In this document: piece by piece, positions 12,845 through 23,926 of the stretch | How the letters are laid out: each line of letters starts with the position of its first letter | Position numbering within the stretch: position 1 is the stretch's first letter | From: Sclerodactyla briareus | Taxonomy: Eukaryota; Echinodermata; Holothuroidea; Dendrochirotida; Sclerodactylidae | Direction: 5' to 3' | DNA: 64,000 bases | Assembly: GCA_026419785.1 (NCBI GenBank) | Contig: JAODTK010003209.1 | Coordinates: 124,001 to 188,000 of the forward strand | Program-made: the position numbers and the translations under genes | The notes under the pieces: generated by a model | Databases searched by the model: none | What the model saw: the letters and a program-made list of their open reading frames with translations, nothing else | Told to the model about the DNA's origin: nothing

Positions 12845-13139
12845 CCTTCCACGAAGAAATGGACCAATTGCCTAACCAGTGAAGCCCCCGCACCATTAAG
12901 GTGAAGACCATCCTTAGCGAAAAGATCCCTCCTTCCCAGCAACACGAAACATCCACAAAATGAACGTCTCACCAGCACACTCTAAATTAAACCACCTATT
13001 GAGACCCGCTATCGTCCTACCTGCAACGGACCGGGCAAAACTAGGGAGAATGCCACAATCGCGACTTTCGACCTAGTGGACTTCAGCCTGCAACAACAGT
13101 TCGCGGAATCGGGATCTTAGAAGTCCTGACAGGCAATCA
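12845..13139 (-). pseudogene. CR1 ORF1 remnant, SGNH/GDSL-esterase-like C-terminus
   Basis: The minus-strand translation starts at the truncation with DCLSGLLRSRFRELLLQAEV. It then gives SVAGRTIAGLNRWFN and, after a frameshift, LLGRRDLFAKDGLHLNGAGA. The DGLHLN motif near the end is the Asp-x-x-His part of the SGNH-hydrolase active site. It is typical of the esterase domain in ORF1 of many CR1 elements, a protein thought to bind RNA or lipid during transposition. The N-terminal part with the catalytic Ser is absent because the element is truncated. The fragment at 2395-2690 carries the same region with more damage. Confidence 0.6.
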
Positions 13140-13164
13140 GGCATCCGGACACGGAAACTGTGGA

Positions 13165-13181
13165 AATAAATAATAATAATA

Positions 13182-13260
<79 letters not shown>

Positions 13261-14440
13261 TAATAATAATATAGCGCAATATCACAATCAGTACCAATGT
13301 GCTTTACAGAAATGAAAAAACGAAGTCCCAAAGAACTATAGAAACACCAAAACAAGAGTGAAAAACGAGAGACAGCCACAAAGCTATAAGTGTGAAAAGG
13401 CCCTACCGAAGATAAAGCGATTAGTCCTTGATTGAAAACATACCACAATATCCGCTGTCTTAGAGAAATAGGAAGGCCATTGAATAAACGAGCAGCAGTA
13501 TGAGGAAAAAAATCACTATAAACTGGCGAGTTAAAGGAGGTACAAGTAGTAGAAGTTGGGTAGAGGAACGAAGAGGAACGGCAAGGGACATACTTGGTCA
13601 ATTTGTCGCTGATGATACTCAGCCTGGACAGTTATTGACGTTGGCGGAATGGGCTTTATAGTAAAAAGAAGTACAATGTGAATTCGATTTCTCTTGAATA
13701 GGGAGCCAGTGCGAGTCTTGAAGGGTTGGGCTGATATGGTCGATTTTCCTTGCGAGAGTATGAAAGCCGCCCAGAATTTTGGACAGGGGCCAAGGAGTTT
13801 TATTTGACTATAGGCCAAACGACCAATATTCCTTGAATGATAGTTTGATAAATTAACCGACAGAAGAAATGTGCTTGTCAGATTCAGTGAAGAATCAAAG
13901 TAAAAAACCAAGTTCTGAACAGAAAAACAGATGGAGGGAGTGATGACGGTACCACCAATTTTGATTTTCAGAGTATGATCAGTGAAACAGTATAACCTGG
14001 AGGAAAACAGGTCGCTGAACCGTTTCGCGTCATCAAGCTTAAGTTGGTTATACGCATGAAGATCCTAATTCTTCGATCACGTCCCACCTGCAAAACTCCA
14101 GGGCGTAAAATTGTCACGGATTGAAACTTACATAGAGCTGTGTGTATCGCAATGACTGGAACATAATTCCATGCTACGGCAGATGTTCCCAAAGGCTTAT
14201 TAGATATTAAACAAGTCGGTCCCAGGACAGATCCCTTGTGGAACTCCATAACGAAGAGCGGCGTTAGGTGCGGATGCGCCATTGAGCGTAAACACACTGA
14301 GTCCTGTTCCTTAAGTAAGAACATAAACCAATGTTCAAGGGTGAACATCACGAACCCCGTAGGTTTCTAAAATCTGTGTTTTGATACGTGTGAGAACGGT
14401 ATAGAATGCTGCTGAGAGGATCAAAGGCAGCACCCAGCAA
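13165..14440 (-). mobile_element. L2-clade LINE fragment (reverse transcriptase to 3' end)
   Basis: The 3' end is at the low-coordinate side, with a (TAA)n tail at 13165-13272 and the characteristic cgctat junction just after it. Minus-strand translation gives VMEFHKGSVLGPTC (the PQGSVLGP motif) near 14255, LMTR (from the NKLKLN-type motif) near 14030, then PKFWAAFILSQGKSTISAQP and FKTRTGSL, which correspond to the L2 C-terminal region ahead of the HWLP-type motif. The 5' junction near 14435 falls within a LLDLSAAFDT-type motif A, the same point as in the copy at 19369-20690. It is inactive, with many frameshifts. Confidence 0.75.
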
Positions 14441-14651
14441 ACGGATGTCCGAATATGTTCCGTAGGTACGCAAAGTACGTCGAAACGACTGCGTTTGCTG
14501 ATCTCCAGATCTCAGTGTGAAGGGTGATCCCCGGTAGATGACATATAGGTCTACTAGGGGTGAGTGGGCTGTGTGAGCAGTGTAACGGTTTGAACGAGCG
14601 CCCCCCTAACACAATATTCGGTCTTAGGATGGTCTGCAACCGCATACCTAA

Positions 14652-15405
14652 GATATCCCCCTGCACACTGTAAGTGTTCGGGGAGATTTTTTTTATGGTT
14701 TTGGGGGTGTAGCCGCCTTCTCCGCCGCCTCCGGAAACTTTTGGGCGTTAGCGCAATAACGCTTAACGCTTTATCGATCGATTGAAAATTGGTACACATG
14801 TCCGTCTAGCAAAATCGCGGATGAGTTCGAAAGTGGGCGTCACTGCATGTTTGTTGCATCATTTTGAAGGTTTTGAACGAAAAAACAGCGTTGAGTACGA
14901 TTTACATGAAACTTGATGGGTGGGGACAAAAAATGGTCCCGAAAACATGACGGTGGATTTCAAGGTCACCGGAGGTCAAATTTTACGTTTTTTGCGAAAA
15001 TACAGAGTTAGTAGATTTAAGAAACTTGATGCGTGGAGACAAAAGTGGGTCCCACAAAAAACATGACTGTAATTTCAAGGCACAGAGGTCAAATTTGCAT
15101 TGTATTCAGATTTTTTCTAACTTCGTCCGATTTGAAAGACACTGGGATGTGAAAGACAGTTTTTATTCGGGGTGTGCTTGAACAAAATAAGTAGGGCTTC
15201 AAAGTCACCAGAGGTCAATTTCATTTTATTCAAGATTTTCTAACTTCGTCAGATTTGAACGACACTGGGTGGATGTGAACTAACAGTTCGTCATTGACAA
15301 CAAGTAGGGCAATTTAAAAGTAACCAACCGGTTCAAATGGAACATAAACTGCAATGCGCTTTCTTCAAACGAGGTCAACAAAGGCCATTTCTGGGGGGAT
15401 ATACA
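14652..15405 (+). mobile_element. MITE-like element of about 750 bp with internal subrepeats
   Basis: This is inserted in block W of copy 2: copies 1 and 3 read through from gcatacctaa to tttgaactt without it. The termini are short inverted repeats, gatatcccccctg-like on the left and its complement ctggggggatatac on the right. The interior holds about four diverged direct subrepeats of roughly 115-120 bp (from about 14900 to 15340). Each contains a caaggtcac-n-aggtcaaa module and a taacttcgtcagatttgaac-type segment. About 30 extra bases (15406-15438), including ggcggttttacccgcc, separate the right terminus from resumed unit sequence, so the exact right end is uncertain. There is no coding capacity. 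Confidence 0.6.
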
Positions 15406-15700
15406 CGTCGGCGGTTTTACCCGCCTGCACAAGTCTAGTTTGAACCTGGTTCATGCTTGCGTTAGTGCATAATTCGTGTTGACCGCCTGATTGCAAGGCC
15501 TCCGACAGGAATCGAAAAGTAAGATCGTGTAGCGGTGGTTCTAGAATGAAGGCGAGTGCCTCTGGTAGCATGAAAAAAACAAAAAACAACAAGTGATACC
15601 TTATCTGGTACATAGAAACAAGGTTATATTGGTAAAAACCAATAATGTGAGTGCGGCGTTGAATGATGCCTAACATATCAACATTACATAAACTATGAGA

Positions 15701-15960
15701 AGATATCCTTCTGGGACCATGTGGATCTCCACCCTGGACCCGTCCCCCGTAACCGCTATGGCAAAAGGGCATTCTCTGTAGCGGCTCCAAACCTGTGGAA
15801 CAGTATTCCCCGTCAGCATACGTGAATCTCCTACACTGCAAGTTTTTAAGCAAGAGTTGAAGACCTATATGTTTTCGTTATAATTTTCTCTCTGTAAAGC
15901 GCTTAGAAACGCTGTATTAAGCGCTTTAAAATGCACTTTATTATTACTTTTATTATTATT
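15701..15960 (+). mobile_element. 5'-truncated L2-type LINE 3' end with ATT tail
   Basis: Plus-strand translation shows RYGKRAFSVAAPNLWNSIP then SFKQELKTYMFS. These are the last residues of an L2 ORF2. The DNA that follows is ctgtaaagcgcttag...attaagcgcttta and an ATT-rich tail (15940-15960). Copy 3 carries the empty site, gggagaattatctcac (21152-21166). The insertion is about 260 bp, the usual size of a heavily 5'-truncated LINE copy. Confidence 0.75.
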
Positions 15961-16079
15961 ATTATCTCACACCCACAACAAAAAGCTGCCAACAACTATC
16001 TCCCTTCCTTTCCTATGGTGTGAAGTGCAATTCCTTCCTTTTAGTGCTTCTTACGACGATTAATAAATGGAAGTAGAAT

Positions 16080-19000
16080 CTCATCGCTACACACACGAAT
16101 GACCCCCACGAATGTCAAGATGCTCGTGGGATGTTATGACCATTTCTCCATTCTTGTGTATCACGAGATTTGTGACGACTATTGTCAAATCGATGGTAAA
16201 CCAGTCACTGGGAACCCTTCGATGGCATTATTAAACCTGCACATAAATGCTTAAAAGCTCGTTTCTCATGAGCTCATTTCAAATTCCTGAGTTAATTAAA
16301 ATGTACGCTAAGCAAAATGAGAGAAAAGCTAGGCATCGGAATACAATTCGCGTCCTCGGATTTCCTGTGTTGATGTAATAATTTGTGAGCAGCATTATTT
16401 CCTTGTAAATCGGCGTAATTCTTATTCTGAGAACTGTGTGGCACTAAATGTGAATTGATGAACCCTATATCAATTCATACTGTCAGTATTAATTACCGTC
16501 GAGTGATGAGTCGAAGTGAATTCCTCAGGGGAAAGCATCCCTTGGCTCGGCTGTTGTTCCGGCTGCATTACTCACTACCAGTTTCAAGCTGCGCATGAAC
16601 GAGAACTGACCTATGTGAAATTTGTAATGGTGGTCATGTGAAGTGGCAACTACCTAAGAAAACTAACAATGTTACCGTGAATTTTTTTCCTAATGACACC
16701 CGACAGTAAGCAGAGTTTACCACCCTGGGTGTAAACGACAAAATAAAGTCAGTGAACGCGACTGTATAATGCAATAAGACAAACGTCACAGCCACATCGC
16801 GTCTATTATCAACTTGATGAAACAGCTCGTTAGGGATTATTCATTCCAACGTAAATACACAGTGTTGACTACATTGCAGTGATAACCACTAGTTGGTGTT
16901 TGCATAGTACCAGACAAGACAAGACTTGAATGGGTACGACTATAACCTCCGGTGTTTATTGTCAGCTATATATCGGACTCTTGAGCCAGTGATATCACAC
17001 TAACTACAAATTGTGAAATTGACCGTATAATATAAGTGCCGATTAGATAACATGAGAGTCAAACTGCGTCTCCGAACATCAAAAGCTCGGTAGGAAGTGT
17101 ACGCTCTTAGAGTAATGACAATGGCAAATCACGAAAAGAGCTGTAGCAGGCTGAACAGCGCCTTGGCCTGTCTGCTCCTCAAGATTTCTCCAATTAGCAC
17201 CTGGTGGTTAGAGATGAGTGAAGCGTCTCAACCATGAACACAACGGAAGAGCTGGTTGACCTTTTACAGTTTTCGATTCAAGATTAGAGTAGCTACCGAC
17301 CGCAACGTTCCGTATCGGTACCTCGCGTGTATATTTGTAGTGAAAACGAGTTTTTTATGCAGTTCTGAAATGAATGTTTCACAACATTAATGATGTGGCT
17401 GTGATCTTGTTCATATTGGCAGATCGAATCAAGAGTAGCCACCAAGTTTTAGCAGAGATACATGTCATTAACTTTGAAATCGATATGCCTACATTAAGAA
17501 GATAATTTCCAATTTCAAGGACGAAATCAATTTTGCGAGACGAGGAAAACAACTGGGAATGTAAGGAGATCTGAATGCACTGTTAATTAATTGCAAAATA
17601 CAAGGTGCCAACTCTTAGACTGCCTCGTCAATATGATATTCTTCGCAATGAATTTTTGTTGTAATTTTTTTTTTTTCAAAGCTTCCTTAATCTTCTTGGA
17701 TCTCATATAGGTATATACATTTCCAGTTTGTGGCCGAAATCATGACCTTTCGATAAACCCTCCCAATACAATATAGACCTGAAATGTTGTCACGTGAAAG
17801 CTCATGCAGTGAACATGAAGGCTGACTCATCAGTGGTAATAAGCAAGTCTGATTAGTCGGTTCCGGTTGTACATGTATACAAATGCTCACACAAAAATAG
17901 TCGAGGGGTATGGAGGAAATCGTCATGATGCGCTATAGTTACGGCGTATACATATATCATTTTGGGCTATTCGAATCAATTTGTTTTCTATCATTGTTCT
18001 TGTGTGTGGAATTTTGGGTCATGATGATCGAAAAAGTACCGTAAACCGGGGTAACTTCGACAAGATTTCAACTCTCTTCGCCAGTTGAAATAAAACTTCA
18101 ATGAGGAGCACACATGCTCTCATTTTAAAAGTAACATGGGAACTCTAACCTATCGATAAGTATCGAATTGATTTGAATAAGAGTCTTCCTGGTACTCATA
18201 ATATGAGGGAAAAAAATGGGAAGGGGGGGGGGAATTTTACAAACATAACCGTATGAAAAATAATAAAATGAATTTTCTTATCATATTTTGAAAAATACTT
18301 TGAATATGCAAGAATAATACTTATGGGGGAAATGGAGGCTTGCAAGATGGACATGCAAATTAACCCCTCCCCAATTACGCATCTCAATTGTATCTAATAC
18401 TTAGATTTATCCCGAAATGTCAAAGTTAGGCTAATCATTGAACAAAACATGAATCTTCCTAAGGAAGATGTTGTTGAGTCAAAGATGTTTTTTATGTGCA
18501 AAATAGTGAATAAATTCGTAATTCCTATTTGGAAACTCAATCGATTGTTATATGTACGGTCACGTGATAGTATATAGCATCTACGGGTAAGTCCTAATGC
18601 TGGTTTTGCTAATTAACACCAGTCTTTATTTTAACTGGATATTCCTATAGTTCTTCCTATTTAATGTGACATTATTGTAATGAGTGAGGATTGTATGATT
18701 AGAGAATTCCTGCTATTCCTGCTATTGAAAATCCATTGAATAGAACTACCCCCTCACATTAAAAGTTGTTTCAGGAAAATGATGGCATTATTGCTGTATT
18801 GCATTTTTCCCGATGGCTCCATAATTTAACAATATATAGAATTTCATATTTGTGGATCACCCGTCAAGCGGAGGTGTAGTTATCCTGCCATTATTGTACA
18901 CAGTACACGCCTGAGAGGAGAGCGAATTCTCGTTAATGTTCCATTATTTTACAATGTGTCAAATCGATAGTAAAGTGTGAATAAAAAAGTACATATTATA

Positions 19001-19464
19001 TTTCTGGTGACTGTAAAAGAGTAATAAAGTTCGTCCATTAACGGAGCTAAATGATTGTTTTACGCACTGACTTTGTGGATTTCCAATTTTGATGATGCTG
19101 GGCGATGATGATCTGGCGTATTTGGACTCATTCTGCAGACATGATCACACCAGTGTGATTCTGTGGTACTGCGGTGCCGGGCTGAGTGCAGTATTCGTAT
19201 TAGAAGTTCAGTTCCAGGCATACCCGACGAGCGCATATTTGGCTCTAGATCAGTAGATGTGAGATCGGGAAGGCAGATGACAACATGAAGTTCCATTGTT
19301 TCGGCTGTGTTAGGGGATGTTACAGACAATCGTACAGGAGAGGCACTCCTACATGGAAACTGTGAACATAATAATAATAATAATAAAATAATAATAATAA
19401 TAATAATAATAATAAGAATAATAATAATAATAATAATAATTAATAATAATAAGAATAATAATAA

Positions 19465-19499
<35 letters not shown>

Positions 19500-21245
19500 G
19501 AATAATAATAATAATAATAATAATAATATTTATATAGCGCAATATCACAAAGAGTACCAAGCGCTTCACGAAGTCCCAAAGAACTATAGAAACACCGAAA
19601 AAGAGAGCCACAAAGCTACAAGTGTGAAAAGGCCCTAACGAAAAGACGAGTTTTAAGCCTGATTTGAAACATTCACACTATCCGCTGACCTTAGAGAAAT
19701 AGGAAGGCCATTGAACAAACGAGCAGCAGTATGAGAAAAAAAAAATATTTACTATAAACTGGCGAGATTAACAGGAGGTACAAGTGAGTGGAAATGGGGT
19801 AGAGGAACGAAGTGAACGGCCAGGGACATACTTGGTCAATTTCGTTCCGCTAATATACTCCGGACAGTTATTGACGTTGTCGGAATAGGCTTTATAGGCA
19901 AAAAAGTAACAATTGAATTCGATTATCTCTTTAATAGGGAGCCAGTGCGAGTCTTGAAGGGTTGGGCTGATATGGTCGATTTCCTTAGTGCGAGAGATAA
20001 AGCGCGCCGCAGAATTTTGTACAGTTTGCAGTTTGCAGTTTTCATTTGACTGTCGGCCAATCGACCAATATTCCTTAAAAATGATAGTTTGCAGATTAAC
20101 AGACAGAAGAAATGTGCTTGTGCATATTCAGTTGAGATCGAAATTAAACACCAAGTTCTTAGCAGAAACAGAAAGAAGGGAGTAATGACGGTATCAACCA
20201 ATTTATGATTTTCGGACAATGATCAGGAACAGGTATATACCTGGAGGAAAACAAGTCGCTGACGTTTTCGCGTCATCAGCTTAAGTTTGTTTATAACGCA
20301 TGAAATCCTTATATCTTCGATGCAAAACTCAAGTTTACCTGCAGCTCTCAGGGCGTAAAAAATGTCACTGGGATTGAAACTAACATAGAGCTGTGTGTCA
20401 TTAGTATATGAATGGAACATAATTCATATCGGCAGATGTCTCCTCCCGCAGGCTTTTATAAATAGATATTAAACAATGTCGGTTCCAGGACAGATCCCTG
20501 TGGAACACCATACCGAAGAGCGAGGTTAGGTGCGGATGCGCCATTGAGAGTACACCCTGATCCTGTTACTGTTACTTAAGTAAGAGCATAACTAGTTCAA
20601 GGCAACATCACGAACCCCGTAGGTTGCTAATCTGTGTTTTGATACGTTGTGATCTATGGTATCGAATGCTGCTGAGAGATCAAGCAGCACCAGAACTTTG
20701 TCGAAATAATGTATTAGGGTACGCAAAGTACGTCGAAACGACTGCGTTTGCTGATCTCCAGATCTCAGTGTGAAGGGTGATGTCCCCGTAGAATAAAGAC
20801 GTGCAGCCTACTAGGGGTGAGTGGGCTGTGTGAGCAGTGTAACGGTTTGAACTAGCGCCATAAACAATATTCGTTCTCGGGATGTCTGCAACCAGCATAC
20901 CTAATTTGAACTTGCTGCATGCTTGCGTTCGTCAGATATTTGTGTTGACCGCCTGATTGCATAGATCCTCCGACAGGAATCGAAAAGTAAGATCGTGTAG
21001 CGGTATTCTATGATGGAGGCGGGTGCCTCTGGTGGATAAAAACAAGTGGATACCTTTCATGCGTACATAGAACAAGGGTATTTCGCTAAAACCAATAATG
21101 TAAGTGCGGCGTTGAATGATACCTAACATATCAAACATGAATAACCTACTGGGAGAATTATCTCACACCCACAACGAAAAGCTGCTAACAGCTATCTCCC
21201 TTCCTTCCTATGTGTGAAGTGCAATTCCTTCCCTTTAGTTGCTTT
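16080..21245 (+). repeat. tandem unit, copy 3 (X-Y-Z-W with L2 insertion)
   Basis: This is the most complete copy: X 16080-16430, Y 16430-17275, Z 17275-19345, L2 insertion 19369-20690, W 20700-21245. Without L2 it is about 3.8 kb. Similarity to copy 2 ends at ttttacgacga (21243), where copy 2 would continue into the next X. The array therefore stops here. It has no long open frame, no terminal repeats and no known family. Its first-pass identity to copy 2 looks around 90-95 percent in Z by eye. Confidence 0.8.
19369..20690 (-). mobile_element. L2-clade LINE fragment, same insertion as in copy 2
   Basis: The 3' (TAA)n tail is at 19369-19531, followed by atatagcgcaatatcacaaag. The minus strand reads VLVLLDLSAAFDTIDHN (polymerase motif A, about 20690-20640), KHRLATYGV, GTDIV near 20480, YTNDTQLYVSFNPSD (motif C, where the usual YADD reads YTND, about 20410-20370), CIEDIR, INKLKLM, RNIGRLADSQ and LSLALRKSTISAQPFKTRTG. 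These identify an L2 ORF2. Both flanks match those of 13165-14440: ggaaactgtg beyond the tail and the same truncation point in motif A. The insertion therefore predates the duplication of copies 2 and 3. Confidence 0.8.
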
Positions 21246-22158
21246 TACGACGAATTCGGTGGATCTATTCTATCAACCAATACACAGAGGATTCTGATTC
21301 GATGGATGATAATTGTATATATTGACCAGAGAATGTTGAAAGATAGTTTCAAGCCTTTCGTTGCACCCCGTTCAATAGATGATCCGCTACAGCCTCTACC
21401 GAGGTTCTCATGTCATCGATATTGATTTTCACGAGAGGCATCCTAGGGTTATTACACGAGGGAATCTCTACCGTGGCAAATAATTCAGTGAATTCAGTAA
21501 TAACAGTACTTTCCGTTCAAGGTCGCTCAGGTAACCTTCATTTATTGTGATGTTTCTGAAGACTATACAGGACGTGTTATAAAGACCAGAAATAATCCAT
21601 GGCATGATATATCTGTAACATTGTGTCCAGAGAAGATATAGCGCGGTCATGGTCTGCCAGCGCTCAAGATCGGAAGAAAAGTCCCGTTTCTCAATAGAGA
21701 GATAAGTTCCAGCTAGTTTTGCAAGTGATAGAATATAGACATTAGTTTGCTCAATATAGCAATATTACGTAATCATGTGCCAAGTGAGCTGCCAGGCATT
21801 TTCAGGTTACACGTCGTACCAGTCAGATCGGAAACCATGAAGTCAAGGTGGTGTGTCCCACATTTCCTGTGGGGTGTGTACTACCTATTTTGCCTTTATT
21901 CTAGAGTCGTCGATGAATTTGCGGCAACCCGCTACAGGATCTTGAATGGGTGACATGGCCTCTCGGGCTCTGGAATGACTACCCGGCGATGTCAAATCAG
22001 GCAATGTTCACACTTTCAAGCGACTTCTGGAATCAGACCGGTTTCCTCCTTATTTCAGGTTGGATACACACAAACGATTATCGGATTTATCATTATTCAG
22101 TCGCATTTTGATTTCTCAGCCCAATCCTTGGTCCACGATTTCACTTTTGTCTTTAACT
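21246..22158. other. no recognisable feature
   Basis: Unique-looking sequence after the end of the tandem array. Only short open frames are present, and I see no repeat or domain signature. Confidence 0.45.
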
Positions 22159-22166
22159 CGTGGAAG

Positions 22167-22891
22167 CAAAGGTGGCACCAGCGGGGGGCAGGGAGCCATG
22201 CCCCAGCCCCGTAGGGGAAGCCTGCCCCCCCACCCCAGTCGGGGAATTTTCCCATTTAGCGGAAGGCCTGAGTGGGTACGCTAAAAACAACACACCCGAC
22301 GGAGCCTAATGCCGCGACAGTATATAAATTTTCACCTTCTTTATACAAAAAAAATCCATATTAAAGGGCTAAAAATTTCCGGCGCGCCCCGCGAGGCGTC
22401 CATATATTCATTCGCAGTGCTCTCGACCTTAAGTGGAAGCTAGGCCGTAGCCATATTCATACAGGACTATACAATCGTGCTGGCTAGGCAACACAAGTCG
22501 TATAAATATCGTCGATTACGTCACTGAAGGAGAATAATGTTCAATTAGTTGGGGAGGATGGTCGTCCTACCTCTACCACGTTTTGCCTTTGTGTAATTGG
22601 TTGTGCTCTCACAACGCAAATACTTCCAGTTCTCAGGCATTTTCTTCTCCTTGTTTTACTGAGAGCGCCTGAATCGATTGGAATGCAACTGAGAGTTTAA
22701 AACCATGCCGTCCACCAATGGGTGTTTTATTTATTCATTTTCTTCTCCGAGAAAAAAAGTGCAAAAATTGAAAACATAAAAAATTGCAGTTTTGACCTAG
22801 GGGGATAGGTGAGACTCATCGGGGAACCTGAACTCTCCGCCCCCCTCGGGGATCTCGGACCCCCGTCGGGGAAATCCTAGCGCCACCACGG
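22167..22891. mobile_element. 725-bp hAT-like non-autonomous element
   Basis: Imperfect terminal inverted repeats bound the region: caaaggtggcaccag at 22167-22181 and, on the reverse strand from 22891, ccgtggtggcgctag. Flanking octamers cgtggaag (22159-22166) and aatggaaa (22892-22899) agree at 5 of 8 positions, consistent with an old 8-bp target duplication. Both ends contain alternating C/G-rich cggggga-type blocks (22195-22255 and 22835-22872). The middle is AT-rich with no transposase frame. Assignment to hAT rests on ends and duplication length only. Confidence 0.5.
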
Positions 22892-23804
22892 AATGGAAAC
22901 TGGAGACACCCACCTACCTAACCCTGTCGCATCCTAGCCCACCCCAACTCCTGACGGGCACCGCAAGAGCGGGAAAATGTATCAATGATGTGGGCAACTG
23001 AGAACAGGGCTCGCGCTCACGTTCTGCTAATCGGATCGGATTACCTCTCGATGTCGCCACACAGAGATTGGGGGGGGGGGGGGGGGAAAACCACTACTAG
23101 ACAGTTTGTATTGCAATATAAGCAGTTCATGAACGTTTAAGCAGGATACTCGGAAGAAATATATAGCACCATTTCACACACAATGTTTGAATTTTTAAAT
23201 CAAAAGGACAGCCACGCTTATTAATTTACAGTTTTGCAGGACATTTTTGAAGAAATTATAACTTCTAAGCACAGAGGGCTACATACATAAAAGCCAACAG
23301 TCTCAATTTCAAATACAGACTATGATTTAACTCTTCTTCGAATCGGAAGAGTCCCGTATATCAATTTCATCGAACGCACGACACACGTGTCTGCCGCCGA
23401 CACATTAGTGAGCGGGTGCGATTCATACAATGATCTCTAAAGACAAGCGGACTACTTCACAGTCACAATGTATTCATTTCTTCCATCTGCGGATCAGGGT
23501 GGTGATGTTTATTTATTGGGTTGGATTTCGGTGGGGGCGTGTCGCAGCAGGTCTTAAGAGGCAAGAGAACGAAGCGGCATTCGACTTGCCTGATCATGGA
23601 GTATTGCCAACTTATAGAGGCTAATATAGACAAGCTGACCTCAAAGATAAGGTTCACTAACAATGCAAAACAGCAGTGGAAGAAACAAATATCCATCTTT
23701 CAAAAGCAGATCTGCAGCTATGAATTGGTAGTTATTGCTACAGTTGTAATGAAAGTACTGTGTTGGTACATATGGGCATTGATGAACGTATTTTCGTCTT
23801 CTCA
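22892..23804. other. mostly unassigned; 17-G run and a weak exon candidate
   Basis: Contains a 17-bp G run (23070-23086). A plus-strand frame, 23551-23790, follows a possible splice acceptor (gtcgcag) and encodes a lysine-rich stretch including IDKLTSKIRFTNNAK and a hydrophobic segment. No family is recognised and it may be chance. Confidence 0.3.
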
Positions 23805-23926
23805 GTATATATATATATATATTATATATATATATATATCTATATATATTATATATATATATATAAATATATATATTATTATATATATATATATATATAT
23901 ATATTTTAAATATATATATAATATAC
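23805..23926. repeat. (TA)n microsatellite
   Basis: About 120 bp of alternating TA with occasional single-base interruptions. Confidence 0.95.

Larger units (their letters stand above)
9835..13139 (-). mobile_element. CR1-type LINE, about 3.3 kb, 5' truncated in ORF1
   Basis: On the minus strand this reads, in order, the end of an ORF1 with a GDSL/SGNH-esterase-like motif, an endonuclease, a reverse transcriptase and a short 3' region. Copy 3 of the host unit lacks it and gives the insertion point: acaggagag then ggcactcc in copy 3 (19335-19350) against acaggagag-[element]-ggcatcc here. It begins inside ORF1, as expected for 5' truncation during target-primed reverse transcription. Many frameshifts and stops make it inactive. 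The sequence acagg occurs at both junctions, but a clear target duplication is not visible. Confidence 0.8.
7141..16079 (+). repeat. tandem unit, copy 2 (Y-Z-W with four insertions)
   Basis: Second direct copy. Only the last few tens of bases of X remain (about 7145-7185, ending attctgagaactgtgtg). Block Y is 7186-7997, Z 7998-9834, and W 14461-16079. Insertions are CR1 (9835-13139), an L2 fragment (13165-14440), a MITE-like element (14652-15405) and an L2 3' end (15701-15960). Removing these leaves about 3.3 kb, as expected for a 3.8-kb unit lacking most of X. It is clearly closer to copy 3 than to copy 1: both carry actgcctcgtcaatatgata (near 8348 and 17617), which copy 1 lacks. Confidence 0.8.

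Noticed and set aside
13073..13601. Ile/Tyr/Leu-repeat proteins (also at 19060-19611, 27291-27497, 35356-35538, 62627-62824)
   Set aside because: These are frames through ATT/TAA microsatellite tails of LINE copies or simple repeats.
4440..21245. protein-coding gene family in the tandem units
   Set aside because: No frame stays open in corresponding positions of all three copies, and differences include many non-triplet indels.
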